Made by a program: the position numbers and the translations under genes. This document shows, one piece after another, positions 1-11,253 of a stretch of 64,000 nucleotides of DNA (position 1 is its first letter; each line of letters opens with the position of its first letter). This DNA is from Paraburkholderia atlantica (GTDB lineage: Bacteria; Pseudomonadota; Gammaproteobacteria; Burkholderiales; Burkholderiaceae): NCBI RefSeq assembly GCF_009362785.1, contig NZ_WHNQ01000002.1, positions 372,001-436,000 on the forward strand, given 5' to 3'. Below the pieces are notes generated by a model. It made no database searches. It saw only the letters and a program-made list of their open reading frames with translations, and was not told the origin of the DNA.

Positions 1-341
1 GGCACGTCGTCGATGCCGTAGTACGCGTTGAAGGGAAACGGTCGCGTGATCTGCGCTTCGGTGTAGGTCGGCGCGAGCTGCTTCGGATCGAACAGCGCGG
101 CCTGCGCGCGATCGTTCAGCCGCGATACGGCGCTCAGGAAGCGGTTCACGGAAGTGTCGTCGGTCAGCGAGCAGCCGGTCAGCATCGATAGGCCGCCGAG
201 CGTTAGTAGCTGCTTGCCGAACAGGCGTCGCGACGGCATTGCCAGTTCGCGCTTCGCATCGAGCAGGATCGATGCACGGTCGAGCGTGTGGCTTACGTGC
301 TGCGTGGATTGGCCTGCTGGTTTGTCGATCGGCTTGTTCAT
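1..341 (-). CDS. Molybdopterin-dependent oxidoreductase, sulfite-oxidase/MsrP-like (N-terminal part; cut by window edge)
   Basis: Only the first 113 or so codons are visible. The ATG lies at 339-341 on the minus strand. Around residues 37-55 there is a twin-arginine signal (SRRLFGKQLLTLGG) followed by a hydrophobic stretch and a lipobox-like LTGC, so export by Tat is expected, as for periplasmic molybdenum-cofactor enzymes. The segment after it (FNAYYGIDD near the cut) resembles the start of the sulfite-oxidase-type oxidoreductase domain. It lies 75 bp upstream of a cytochrome b561-type gene in the same direction, a usual redox pairing. The family assignment rests on this context and the Tat signal; the catalytic domain is outside the window. 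Confidence 0.65.
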   Translation of the reverse strand, partial: MNKPIDKPAGQSTQHVSHTLDRASILLDAKRELAMPSRRLFGKQLLTLGGLSMLTGCSLTDDTSVNRFLSAVSRLNDRAQAALFDPKQLAPTYTEAQITRPFPFNAYYGIDDV

Positions 342-416
342 GATTCGATATCCGTAGGGTGTTCGCATTGCGCTTTCAGGAGCGTGAACACGAGCATGGT
401 CGTGAGCAGCCGCGGC

Positions 417-1067
417 TCAACGTCCGCGCAGCATCGCGAGCAACGAACGCGGCACGAGCGCCACCATCGCCAGATGCACCGCAAGAAACGCGGCCAGCAG
501 CGACATCGCGGTGAAGTGCACGACGCGCGCGTTGTCGTAGCCGCCCATCAGTTCACGCAGCAGCGGAAACTGCACCGACTTCCAGATCGCGAGCCCCGAT
601 AGCACCAGCACGATCAAATCGGCGATCGCGAACAGGTAGGCGAATTTCTGCACCGCGTTGTAGACGCGCAGATCGTCGTGCGACAGCTTCCCGCGCAACG
701 CGGCGATGAAATCGCGCAGCACCGCGCGCGGCGTCAGCGGCAGGAACTTGCGCACGAAACGCCCGCTCGCGAGATTCAGCGCGATATACACGAGGCCGTT
801 GAACACCAGCAGCCACATCGCCGCGAAGTGCCATTGCAGCGCGCCGCCGAGCCAGCCGCCCAGCGTGATCGCGGTCGGAAAGCTGAACGCCGGGAAGATC
901 GGCGACGCGTCGTAGATGCGCCAGCCCGACAGCATCATCACGATCGCGGCGAACGCGTTCAGCCAATGCGTGATGCGCAGCCACAGCGGGTGAATGACGC
1001 CGCGCTTGGGTGCGGCTGGCGCGGAGGGTGCGCCGGGGCGCAACGCGTGCGGTGTGGGTGTGGACAT
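417..1067 (-). CDS. Cytochrome b561 / Ni-Fe-hydrogenase-type b subunit, membrane partner of the oxidoreductase
   Basis: 216 aa with four to five hydrophobic segments and membrane histidines placed as in di-heme cytochrome b561-like proteins (WLRITHWLNA near residue 30, QWHFAAMW, VVHFTAM, AVHLAMV near the C-terminus). It would pass electrons between the quinone pool and the periplasmic molybdoenzyme encoded just downstream. ATG 1067 was chosen over upstream in-frame starts because GGAGGG lies directly upstream and the conserved region starts soon after. The N-terminus is Ala/Pro-rich and cytoplasmic. Confidence 0.8.
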   Translation of the reverse strand: MSTPTPHALRPGAPSAPAAPKRGVIHPLWLRITHWLNAFAAIVMMLSGWRIYDASPIFPAFSFPTAITLGGWLGGALQWHFAAMWLLVFNGLVYIALNLASGRFVRKFLPLTPRAVLRDFIAALRGKLSHDDLRVYNAVQKFAYLFAIADLIVLVLSGLAIWKSVQFPLLRELMGGYDNARVVHFTAMSLLAAFLAVHLAMVALVPRSLLAMLRGR

Positions 1068-1116
1068 GGCGGCCCTCCTCGGGCAGCGGTAGAGAATGCG
1101 TCGCGTGCGATGTCGA

Positions 1117-1980
1117 TCAGCGGCACGCGGGAAGATCGGCCGCTTGCAGCACGTCGCCGCTCGCGTCGCTTTCGACGAATGCGACCACGCCAAAGCGGTC
1201 GGCGGCGTGGGCGATTGGATCGGCTTTCGGGTCGACGCTCGCATCGCGTACATCGACGTCCTGACGAATCCTCGCGTGACCGGCAACGAGTGGCACGGGC
1301 CCGATCCACGCACGCACGACGCGTTCGTGATGCAGCGTCGCGCCGCGGTTTTCGCCCGCGCCGACCTGCGTCGTCAGCGCGTTCTCGTAGACCGCGAGAT
1401 AGGCGCTCAACGGACCCGTGGCGGGTGCGGCCGTCGTGCTGAACTGCGCATCGACATCGAATGCGCCGGGCTCACGCGGGCTCAGCGCGAGCGCGACGCT
1501 CGCCTGCGCGGGTGCGGCGACGAGCTCGTCGATGCGGCGCTCGAAACTGTCGCGTTGCGACCAGTCGCGCAGCTCACGGCCCGCGACGAACACTTCCGGC
1601 GTATAGATCGTGTGCGCGCCCGCGAGATGCGTCAGCGTCTGCTGTCGTTCGGTGAAGCGATGCTGGGAAAAGCGGTCGGTCCAGCCGAGGCTGTTCCAGT
1701 AGTCGACGTGCAGCGCGAGCGGCACGATGCCGTGCGCGGCGCTATTGCTTTTCCATTGACCGAGCCATCGGTCGGCGGGCGGGCAGCTATCGCAGCCCTC
1801 GCTGCTGTACAGCTCGACCAGCGCGAGCCGGTGCGCGGGGCTGTGCGTCGCGCATTGGGGCCCGGCCGCGTCGGCCGCACTGATGCCCGAAGCGCTCAGC
1901 AGAACAATCGCGAGGCTGGCGGCGGGCTTGGAAAGAATCGTAAAGCGCTGAAGTATCGAGCGATTGTGCGCGGTCGACAT
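1117..1980 (-). CDS. DUF1223 domain protein, exported thioredoxin-like
   Basis: 287 aa. A hydrophobic signal segment (about residues 20-36) is followed by the DUF1223 hallmark LVELYSSEGCDSCPPAD, where the CDSC pair sits where thioredoxin-fold proteins hold their active-site cysteines. The function of DUF1223 proteins is not established; the visible features suggest a periplasmic thiol protein. GGAG precedes the ATG by six bases. It lies 49 bp upstream of the cytochrome b gene on the same strand and may be co-transcribed with it. Confidence 0.8.
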   Translation of the reverse strand: MSTAHNRSILQRFTILSKPAASLAIVLLSASGISAADAAGPQCATHSPAHRLALVELYSSEGCDSCPPADRWLGQWKSNSAAHGIVPLALHVDYWNSLGWTDRFSQHRFTERQQTLTHLAGAHTIYTPEVFVAGRELRDWSQRDSFERRIDELVAAPAQASVALALSPREPGAFDVDAQFSTTAAPATGPLSAYLAVYENALTTQVGAGENRGATLHHERVVRAWIGPVPLVAGHARIRQDVDVRDASVDPKADPIAHAADRFGVVAFVESDASGDVLQAADLPACR

Positions 1981-2090
1981 GACGTGCTCCGATCGTAATC
2001 TGCACGTTTGTCGAACCGCGCGGCCGGTTATGACAGGCCTCTTTTAATTTTTTTCCGGCATGGGGGAGCGAGCCCGAGCTCGCCTTCGAC

Positions 2091-2549
2091 TCAGTCGTAA
2101 CTGACCACCACCGTCATGCGCGTGTCCGTATCGGTGCGCTGCGCGTTCAGCGACAGCACGCCGCCGGTGCGATCGACCGCGTAGTGGCCGTCGCGGGCCA
2201 GCACGACGTGCCCGGTGCCATCGACGAAACGCGCTGCCACCAGATCGCGCGACTGCGTGCCGCCGTTCACTTCGAGCGCGACATCGGCCCCGCTGACGAC
2301 GCCCGGCGGCGCGCTGAACGTCACCGTGCGCGAGAAGCGCTGACCGACCACGCTCGCGCTATCGACGGCGACGCCAGTGGGCGCCGTATCCGCGCTGATC
2401 TGCAGCGGCGGCGCGACGATCATCCCCACGAACCGGATCACGCCGCCCGTCACCGTCGATGCCGCCGGCGCCGCCAGCGGCGCGGCAAGCAATGCCACCA
2501 CCGCGGCTGTGCGACCGAACGTTCGCCACCGCATTCTTTCCGCTTTCAT
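2091..2549 (-). CDS. Small exported protein of unknown function
   Basis: 152 aa from the ATG at 2549, which has GAGAGG upstream; an earlier in-frame start at 2594 would only add a polar tail before the signal peptide. A typical signal peptide runs from MKAERMRW to about residue 32 (AAPAAS). The mature part is beta-rich with alternating Val/Thr, ends in MTVVVSYD and contains no cysteines. The size and the C-terminal beta strand resemble single-domain fimbrial-type proteins, but there is no chaperone or usher gene nearby, so that is only a possibility. Confidence 0.6.
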   Translation of the reverse strand: MKAERMRWRTFGRTAAVVALLAAPLAAPAASTVTGGVIRFVGMIVAPPLQISADTAPTGVAVDSASVVGQRFSRTVTFSAPPGVVSGADVALEVNGGTQSRDLVAARFVDGTGHVVLARDGHYAVDRTGGVLSLNAQRTDTDTRMTVVVSYD

Positions 2550-3141
2550 GTGCACCTCTCTGTCAATCGGCGCGAGTCGCCTCGCGCCATTCACGCGCCA
2601 TCCGGCGAATCGCTTCGCTGGAGTGCGGCCTTCGCTGCACCTTGTTTAACGGCAATCCTCTGACTGGCTTGAACGCCGTGGGGACCGCGTCGCTTTCATC
2701 TGGCACCGCACGAAGACGGCCGATCGACGCAGCGCGATGTCGCCAACGGAAGGGGCTGAGACAGCGTGCTAACATCAAGCTTTCGTCGCTGGTGTCGCGA
2801 ACTTCACGTTTTGCTGCGCGGCAACCTCCCGTTCGCTGTTCCCCATCACCTGGTCGTTTTGCCCGTGACTTCTGTGCGTCGTCCGACTTTCCGTGCCCTC
2901 GCCCGCTTGCGCCCATGCCGCGCAGGCGGCTGCGCGCGCGCGGGCGTCGCGCTGCACGGCGCCGGCGAGACGTCCCGAACGCTCCCGCTTCACGCCGCCC
3001 GGCGCCCTCGCTGACGTAGCCTGCCAATACCCAGGGCCGCGTCGCCGGGCTCCGGGCTTTCCCATTCGTCCACTCATCCGCCGACCACCCACATGGGGTC
3101 GTCGCACGCGGCCTTCCTTCACCGACCTATCCGGAGTGCTG
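2550..3141. other. 592-bp intergenic region upstream of rnk
   Basis: No coding sequence with a credible start and ribosome binding site is seen on either strand; the ORFs present are typical GC-rich shadow frames. The left part carries the promoter of the small exported protein and the right part that of rnk. No clear riboswitch fold or terminator was recognised. Confidence 0.5.
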
Positions 3142-3546
3142 ATGATGAAGAAGATCAAAACCTGCTATCTGACCGAACTCGACGTGACCCGCCTCGAGAA
3201 ATATGCGGCCGCCAACGCCAAGCTGCAGCACATGCTCGACGACGTGCTCGAGCGCGCGGTCATCGTCGACTCGCACGATATCCCCGCCGACGTCGTCACG
3301 ATGAACTCGCAAGCGACGCTGATCGACACGGCGAGCGGCGAACAAATGACGTGGACCGTCGTCTATCCGCCCAATGCCGATTTCGCGCAGGGACGGCTGA
3401 ACGTGTTTTCGCCGGCTGGACTCGCGCTGCTCGGCGCGCGCCGCGGCGAGAGCATCCGCTTCACGCCACCCAGCGGCGATCAGCAAGTGCTCAAGATCGA
3501 CAAAATCCTGTATCAGCCCGAAGCCGCCGACGATTTTTCGCTGTAA
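3142..3546 (+). CDS. rnk: Regulator of nucleoside diphosphate kinase (Rnk, GreA/GreB C-terminal-like)
   Basis: 134 aa. It has a short N-terminal helical hairpin (LTELDVTRLEKY) and a C-terminal GreA/GreB-type FKBP-like domain (NVFSPAGLALLGARRGESI near residues 95-113). Rnk proteins bind RNA polymerase like Gre factors but have a short coiled coil that does not reach the active site, and in E. coli they affect Ndk levels. The ATG at 3142 follows GGAG (3133-3136); the longer upstream frame is Arg/Pro-rich non-coding composition. It stands alone between an opposite-strand gene and the thiC riboswitch. Confidence 0.85.
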   Translation: MMKKIKTCYLTELDVTRLEKYAAANAKLQHMLDDVLERAVIVDSHDIPADVVTMNSQATLIDTASGEQMTWTVVYPPNADFAQGRLNVFSPAGLALLGARRGESIRFTPPSGDQQVLKIDKILYQPEAADDFSL

Positions 3547-3693
3547 GCCGGCTGTTCCATTGCTGTAAGTTGCCCTGTCTGATGCGGTCTCGAAACAAGC
3601 ATAGGAGATGTCCGGTTTCATCCGGACCAGTTTTTTGAATCACTCAGACAGGTTGCCAAACCGCTGGCGGGCGGTGTATCGTGTGCGCTGCTA

Positions 3694-3793
3694 ACGCGGG
3701 GGTCCTGCGTAGCGCGGAGCTGGAGGTCCGTGTTGCGTGGGTGAGAAATACCCTTTGAACCTGATCTGGATAATGCCAGCGCAGGGAAGCGTA
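3694..3793 (+). promoter_or_regulatory. TPP riboswitch (THI element) controlling thiC
   Basis: The conserved THI-box parts are present in order: the GGGGTCC half near 3699, GGGTGAGAAATACCC at about 3738-3752, TGAACCTGATCTGGATAATG at about 3755-3774, and the closing GCGCAGGGAAGC. About 100 nt separate its end from the thiC start, room for an expression platform. Thiamin pyrophosphate binding to this element normally lowers thiC expression. Confidence 0.93.
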
Positions 3794-3830
3794 CGGATCT
3801 CGCACCAGCCTCAACAGCCTCACCTCTTAG

Positions 3831-5825
<1,995 letters not shown>

Positions 5826-5865
5826 GCGGCTTACGCGATTCGCGCGAGTTGGCCCCGCAGTATCG

Positions 5866-5893
5866 AAGCCCGCCGGCATGGCGGGCTTTTTTA
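5866..5893 (+). terminator. Rho-independent terminator after thiC
   Basis: A 9-bp perfect stem (AAGCCCGCC / GGCGGGCTT), loop GGCAT, followed by a T run. Confidence 0.9.
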
Positions 5894-5970
5894 TTTGGCC
5901 GCGTCGAGCAGGCACGTTGTGTGCTCAAAGAAGGGAACAACTGCTTCCAACAACGAAGGGAGTCAGCATC

Positions 5971-6195
5971 ATGAAATCGATCCGTCAACTCGGTACTCGT
6001 CTTGGCACAGTCGCAGTCGCGTTTTCGCTCGTCGCGGGTCTCGCGGCATGCGGCGACATGTCTCCACGCACACGCGATACCGCGATCGGCGCGGGTGTCG
6101 GCGGCGCGGCTGGCGCGGCAATCGGCGGCAGCGGCTTGTCGACGTTGGGCGGCGCGGCGGTGGGCGGTGTCATCGGTAATCAGATCGGCAAGTGA
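5971..6195 (+). CDS. Small glycine-zipper lipoprotein (OsmB-like)
   Basis: 74 aa. A lipoprotein signal ends in the lipobox LAAC at residue 27. The mature part is a Gly/Ala-rich glycine-zipper hairpin (AIGAGVGGAAGAAIGG ... GGAAVGGVIGNQIG), typical of OsmB and Rick_17kDa-like outer-membrane lipoproteins. GAAGGGAG lies upstream of the ATG. Monocistronic. The precise role is unknown; OsmB in enterics is an osmotic and stationary-phase stress lipoprotein. Confidence 0.75.
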   Translation: MKSIRQLGTRLGTVAVAFSLVAGLAACGDMSPRTRDTAIGAGVGGAAGAAIGGSGLSTLGGAAVGGVIGNQIGK

Positions 6196-6439
6196 GCGGC
6201 CAGTGAGCGTTGCGTCCGCTCACGCGTCTAACGATTCATACAGGACGGCAAACGATTGTTTCGGACCACGATCCGCACGGCCAAGGGCCGCGGATGCGGT
6301 GTGCCTTCGTGCCGACAATCCGCGTGGAAATAGACTGAAATATGCGGTTGCGGTTTTGCCACAGCGCTGCCGCGCCAGGAGCGTAAGCTCCTCATAACGA
6401 CGTCGCGCGAGGCGGCATCGGTTCATCGAGGAGCGCGTT

Positions 6440-6907
6440 ATGAAGTCCCGCGTCGTCACCCATCTTCGCGCGGTGCGCCGCTCGACGCCGCGCGAGTCGC
6501 CCAGTTCTTCCGCAAGGTTCGCGCGGCCCGCCGCCGCGCTTTCCGCGCTCGCCTCGAGTCTATTTTTAGCCGGCTGCTATTACCCCGCCGGTTACTATCC
6601 CGCGGGCTATTACACGTCGTACTATTCGACCGCGCCCGCGACCACGGCGGACCAAGCCGCACCGGCGACCGATCCGCAGCAAGCGCCTCAAGCCCAGGCG
6701 CAAATGCAGGTCGCGCCGCAGGACATGCCGCCCGGTTATGCTGCCCCCGCGCCCGTGTATGTGGCGCCGCCGGTCTATCCCGCCTACTATCCGCCGCCGG
6801 CTTATCCCTATCCCGCTTATTACGGCTACCCCGCCTACTACGGACCGTCGATTGCGATCGGCATTGGTGGCTATTGGGGCGGCCATTGGGGCGGCCATTG
6901 GCATTGA
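6440..6907 (+). CDS. Tyr/Pro-rich low-complexity lipoprotein
   Basis: 155 aa. The N-terminus is a signal peptide with lipobox LAGC near residue 46. The mature protein is built from short repeats of YYPAGYY, PPxYPxYY and YGYPAYY type and ends in GGHWGGHWH. GAGGAG precedes the ATG. Such proteins are often outer-membrane surface lipoproteins. There is no recognisable enzymatic domain. The His/Trp tail could bind metal, which is inference only. Confidence 0.6.
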   Translation: MKSRVVTHLRAVRRSTPRESPSSSARFARPAAALSALASSLFLAGCYYPAGYYPAGYYTSYYSTAPATTADQAAPATDPQQAPQAQAQMQVAPQDMPPGYAAPAPVYVAPPVYPAYYPPPAYPYPAYYGYPAYYGPSIAIGIGGYWGGHWGGHWH

Positions 6908-7116
6908 CCTGTCTCTGTTCGCCCACCACCGCGCCCACCCCGCCCGTAGTTTCCCGGCTTGACTCGCCGATATGGCGCTCTATTCTTGAAAGGTTGCACG
7001 CAGCACCCGCTTAAATCAGGCGCCGCCGTCGAGGCCACTCGCAAGCGTCCGCCGTGCCAGAGCGACGCGCCGTCATGCGCAATCTCCCGCGTCGAATTAC
7101 AAACAACGAAGGAGAC

Positions 7117-8718
7117 ATGATGTTTCATCAACTGCTCACTCCAGTCGGTAATTCGCTTTTTCCGTCGTTTATCGTCGCCGCGCTGCCGATCATCGTCGTG
7201 CTCGCGTTGCTCGGCTGGGCGCGCAGGCCAGCGTGGCAAGCGTCGCTCGCGGGACTGATCGTCGGTTTGATTGTCGCAATCTTGGTCTGGCAGTTTCCGG
7301 TCGGACTGGCGTTCAACTCGGTCGCGGCCGGCATCGTGTTCGCAATCTGGCCAGTGATGTGGATCGTGTTCACCGCGATCCTGCTGTACAACATCGCGCA
7401 GCGCTCGGGACGCTTCGAGGCCTTCCGCCTGTGGATGATCGAAAACCTGCCGAACGACCGGCGCATCGTGCTCGTCGTGGTCGGCTTTTCGTTCGGCGCG
7501 CTGCTCGAGGGCATTTCGGGCTTCGGCACGCCGGTCGCAATCACGAGTTCGCTGTTGATCATGCTCGGCTTTCCGGCGCTCGAAGCGCTGATCTTCACGC
7601 TGATCTTCAACACCGCGCCAGTTGCGTTCGGCGCGCTCGGGGTGCCGATCACGGTGCTCGGTGCGGTCACGCATCTGCCGTCCGATGTGCTCGGCAAGAT
7701 GGTCGGGCGGCAATTGCCGTTCTTTGCGGTCCTGCTGCCCTTCTATGTGATCGGCGTGTACGCGGGCTTTCGCAACATGCTGCGGATCTGGCCGGTGCTG
7801 CTGGTGTCGGGCCTGAGCTTCGCGCTGACCCAGTTCGTCGTCTCCAACTTCGTGAACTACAGCCTGACCGACGTGCTGTCGTCGCTGGTTTCGCTGATTC
7901 TTACCGTCGCGTTCCTGCGGGTCTGGAAACCCGCCGCCGATCCGAAATTTGCGATCAACGTTGATCGTATCAACGAGGTGCGCGGCAAGATCGGCGGTGC
8001 GCAGGGTTGGTATCCGTGGATCATCGTGTCGGTTGTCGTGATCATCTGGACGATCGCCAGGATCTTCACGATCGGCGAAGTCAAGGTGCCGTGGCCTGGC
8101 CTCGACAAGGCCGTGTTCATCACGCTGTATAACGCGCCGTACGGCGCAATCTGGGACTTCCAGCCGCTCGCGACCGGCACCGCGATCCTCGTCGCGGCAA
8201 TCATCACCGCGTTGATCGTGCGGCTCCCCGTCGCCGAGTTCGGCAAAGCGATCGCCGATACGTGGGTACAGACGCGCATCGCGATTCTGACCGTGGCGAC
8301 GATCGTCGGCCTCGCATATCTGATGAACTACTCGGGCCTCAACTACACGCTCGGCCTAGGCGTCGCATCGGTCGGGCCGGTGTTTCCGCTCGTGTCGGCG
8401 TTCCTCGGCTGGGTCGCGGTGTTCCTGTCGGGCAGCGATACGTCGGGCAATGCGCTGTTCGGCAATCTGCAGGTGGTGGCGGCCAAGCAGCTCAATCTGA
8501 ATCCGGTGCTGATGGCGGCGACCAACTCGTCGGGCGGCGTGATGGGCAAGATGATCTCGCCGCAGAACATTTCGACCGGCGTCGCAACCACCGAGTTGAA
8601 GGGCAAGGAAGGCGTCGTGTTCGCCAAGACCTTCAAGCATTCGATTCTGCTCACGGTGCTGCTCGGCGTGCTCGTGTGGGCGCAGCAGAACTTCCTGCAA
8701 TGGATGATTCCGCAGTGA
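7117..8718 (+). CDS. lldP: L-lactate permease (LctP/LldP family)
   Basis: 533 aa with about 12-14 membrane segments. It matches the lactate permease family throughout, including LLEGISGFGTP (about residues 128-138), the SGSDTSGNALFG region and the NSSGGVMGKMISPQNI segment near the C-terminus. It takes up L-lactate (also D-lactate or glycolate in relatives) in symport with protons. The start with AAGGAGA directly upstream was chosen; the upstream in-frame extension is polar. No lactate dehydrogenase or lutABC genes are adjacent in the window. Confidence 0.92.
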   Translation: MMFHQLLTPVGNSLFPSFIVAALPIIVVLALLGWARRPAWQASLAGLIVGLIVAILVWQFPVGLAFNSVAAGIVFAIWPVMWIVFTAILLYNIAQRSGRFEAFRLWMIENLPNDRRIVLVVVGFSFGALLEGISGFGTPVAITSSLLIMLGFPALEALIFTLIFNTAPVAFGALGVPITVLGAVTHLPSDVLGKMVGRQLPFFAVLLPFYVIGVYAGFRNMLRIWPVLLVSGLSFALTQFVVSNFVNYSLTDVLSSLVSLILTVAFLRVWKPAADPKFAINVDRINEVRGKIGGAQGWYPWIIVSVVVIIWTIARIFTIGEVKVPWPGLDKAVFITLYNAPYGAIWDFQPLATGTAILVAAIITALIVRLPVAEFGKAIADTWVQTRIAILTVATIVGLAYLMNYSGLNYTLGLGVASVGPVFPLVSAFLGWVAVFLSGSDTSGNALFGNLQVVAAKQLNLNPVLMAATNSSGGVMGKMISPQNISTGVATTELKGKEGVVFAKTFKHSILLTVLLGVLVWAQQNFLQWMIPQ

Positions 8719-9010
8719 GCTCGCGCCGCTAACGACGCAATGCGATTCACATCGTTTCGGACGGCTGCCCGCACACCGCGGGCGCCGTTTGCAATTGCAT
8801 CTCTGCTACCGCTCCGCCGCATCGCAATTTTTCTCACATATCGGTGAGAATTGCTCGTTTGGCCTGCGCCTTCGCAGCGCTTAGCATCGACCTACCCGGA
8901 CGCGGCCGTCTCCCGGATCTTGCCGTTTCATCCCGCATTGAAACGAATCGCGCGATCGCACTGTTAGGATGAGCTGGCGTCCCGACTCAACTGCGCGCGG
9001 CGCCATTCCA

Positions 9011-9940
9011 ATGAAAGCCAGAAACCTTCTGCAACTGCTGATCCTCGCCGCCCTGTGGGGCGCATCGTTCCTGTTCATCCGCGTCGGCGTGACCGACTTC
9101 GGCGTCGCGCCGCTGATGGCGCTGCGCGTCGGCATCGGCGCCCTCTTTCTCGCGATCGTACTGATCGCGCGACGGCCGCTGCAACAGTCCACCACGCTGT
9201 TGCGCACGCACGCGGTGCCGCTGCTCGTGGTCGGTATCCTCAATTCGGCGGCACCATTCTGCCTGTTCGCGTATGCCGAGCTGACGCTGTCGGCGGGCGT
9301 CACGTCGGTGATCAATGCGTGCGCGCCGCTGTGGGGCGCGCTGGTCGGCTTTCTGTGGCTGCGCGACCGGCTCAGCGCGCTGCGCACGCTCGGCCTCGTG
9401 GTCGGCTTTCTCGGCGTGCTGATGCTCGTGTGGGACCAGATCGCGGCGCCGGACGGCTCGGCCGCCTCGCCGCTCACCGTCGCACTCGCGGCCGGCGCCG
9501 CGCTCGGCGCCACGCTGCTCTATGGCATCGCCGCCAACTACACGAAGCGTCACCTGACTGGCGTCGACGCGCTGAGCGTCGCGACCGGCACGATGATCGG
9601 CGCGACCATCGTGCTGCTGCCGCTCGCGGTGATCTACTGGCCCGCCGCGCCGATCTCGCTGCACGCGTGGGGCGCGGTGATCGCGCTCGGCGTCGCCTGC
9701 ACCGGCATCGCGTACATGCTGTTCTTCCACCTGATCGCGGTCGCCGGACCGACGCGCGCGATCACCGTGACCTTCGTGATTCCGATCTTCGGCATTCTGT
9801 GGGGCGCGTTGTTTCTCGGCGAGACGGTGTCGCCGGGCATGCTCGAAGGCTGCGCGGTGATTCTGGTCGGCACCGCGTTGGCGACCGGCGTGATCAAGCG
9901 CTTGCCGTGGGTCGGCACGCGACGGCGCGCGGATACCTGA
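9011..9940 (+). CDS. DMT-family (EamA) transporter, probable metabolite exporter
   Basis: 309 aa with ten predicted membrane segments in two EamA repeats (about residues 5-140 and 155-290). The N-terminus LILAALWGASFLFIR is the typical first helix of the family. The start at 9011 puts the first helix directly at the N-terminus; an alternative ATG at 8969 would add 14 polar residues and neither site has a strong Shine-Dalgarno. The substrate cannot be predicted. Confidence 0.85.
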   Translation: MKARNLLQLLILAALWGASFLFIRVGVTDFGVAPLMALRVGIGALFLAIVLIARRPLQQSTTLLRTHAVPLLVVGILNSAAPFCLFAYAELTLSAGVTSVINACAPLWGALVGFLWLRDRLSALRTLGLVVGFLGVLMLVWDQIAAPDGSAASPLTVALAAGAALGATLLYGIAANYTKRHLTGVDALSVATGTMIGATIVLLPLAVIYWPAAPISLHAWGAVIALGVACTGIAYMLFFHLIAVAGPTRAITVTFVIPIFGILWGALFLGETVSPGMLEGCAVILVGTALATGVIKRLPWVGTRRRADT

Positions 9941-9954
9941 GTAAGCGGTCGAAA

Positions 9955-9988
9955 AAAAACCGCCCGGATTGCTCCGGGCGGTTTTTTC
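9955..9988. terminator. Bidirectional terminator between the EamA gene and bamC
   Basis: A 12-bp stem AAACCGCCCGGA / TCCGGGCGGTTT flanked by A and T runs on opposite sides, so it can stop the convergent transcripts from both directions. Confidence 0.9.
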
Positions 9989-10023
9989 GTGGAACCGGCG
10001 GCGTTGGCCGCGAGGCTCTCGTA

Positions 10024-11253
10024 TCAGTGCAGCTGGTAGGCCATCAGGCTCATGATCTGCTTCGCCTGCGAGCTTTCGTCGACTTGCCCCTTGTCGTCGA
10101 CCACGGCCACGCGGGTCTGGCTCGGCGTCACGGCGCGCACGTTCACGCGATACTGCTTGGCGACCTTCTCCTTCCGGCCGTGGAAGACCTGGCTCCAGAA
10201 GCCCTGCTCGGCCGACGACATATCCTTCGGATCGACGTAGCGCACGAAATACAGGCCGCGGCTCACGTCGCGGTCGTCGACCGTGAAATTGCTGCGATCG
10301 AGCGCGAGGCCCACGCGCAGCCACGCGCGGTCATACGGCTCGCCGAGCGTGAGTTCGGTCGATGAGAGCTGCGCCGACGTGTTGTTGGCCGAATCCGTAT
10401 CCAGCGTCGACGGCTGGGCCGCGAGCGCGACGTTCTGCGCGACAACGGCGGCCGTCGCCGATTTCGCACCCGCCGTCGCGGCGTTCGGCGCGATCTGCGT
10501 GCCCGCCGGCGACAGCTCGGCGTTCTGCGTGCCGCCCGCACCCGCTTCGGCCCGCGCCAGCGAGGCCATCAGGCGCTTCAGATATTCCTGCTCGAGCGCC
10601 GGGTCGTTCGGCTTGGGTTGCCACTGGGTCGACTCGTTGTTGGTACCGGTGATCGCCTCACGCATGCCTTTCTGGCTGACGAACACGTAGGTGCCGCCCT
10701 TCGGCGCCGCTTCGAGACGCGTGCGGAACTTGTTGCGCTCCGAGCTCACGTAGCTGTTGCCCATCGCCTTCGACAGCGTGTTGCGGATAAAGCCGTCGTT
10801 GATCTGCGCGTGGGTTTCGTTCCAGTCGGTTTCCATCACGCCCTTGTCTCGCTGGTCGACGACCAGCAGGAAGCCCTGCTCCTGCCAGAAGCGGCGGATT
10901 TGCGGCCAGGCCTGATCGGGCGTTTTGTTGTCGATCACGAGCCAGCTTTCGGTGCCGTCGCGCTGGATGTGGATGCCCTGGACGGGCGGCACGACCGCGA
11001 CCGCGTCGCCGGCCGGCGCCTGCGCCTGGACCTGTTTCAGCGTGGACAGCGAGGTTTCGCCGCCTTGCGGCGGCAGCGAACGCTGATCGGCCGTCTCGTC
11101 GATCATGTTCGGCGGTACGGCAAGCGATACCTGCTTCGAACGGGAGTCGCTCCTATAGTCGATTTTGGTCGGCGACGAGGTACCGCAGCCGGCGACCAGC
11201 CCGCCTGCCATGAGCATTACTGCAAACCGCTTGGTGAGACGAAAATCAGTCAT
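10024..11253 (-). CDS. bamC: Outer membrane assembly lipoprotein BamC
   Basis: 409 aa. The lipoprotein signal ends in VAGC at residue 23, followed by the low-complexity linker and two helix-grip domains of the NlpB/BamC family (about residues 95-215 and 305-405; motifs MVIDNKTP-like WLVIDNKTPDQAW, RFWQEQGFLL, KGVMETDW). It belongs to the Bam complex that inserts beta-barrel proteins. GGAAGGATT precedes the ATG. In many proteobacteria bamC follows dapA; here the gene upstream is divergent and dapA is not in the window. Confidence 0.9.
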   Translation of the reverse strand: MTDFRLTKRFAVMLMAGGLVAGCGTSSPTKIDYRSDSRSKQVSLAVPPNMIDETADQRSLPPQGGETSLSTLKQVQAQAPAGDAVAVVPPVQGIHIQRDGTESWLVIDNKTPDQAWPQIRRFWQEQGFLLVVDQRDKGVMETDWNETHAQINDGFIRNTLSKAMGNSYVSSERNKFRTRLEAAPKGGTYVFVSQKGMREAITGTNNESTQWQPKPNDPALEQEYLKRLMASLARAEAGAGGTQNAELSPAGTQIAPNAATAGAKSATAAVVAQNVALAAQPSTLDTDSANNTSAQLSSTELTLGEPYDRAWLRVGLALDRSNFTVDDRDVSRGLYFVRYVDPKDMSSAEQGFWSQVFHGRKEKVAKQYRVNVRAVTPSQTRVAVVDDKGQVDESSQAKQIMSLMAYQLH

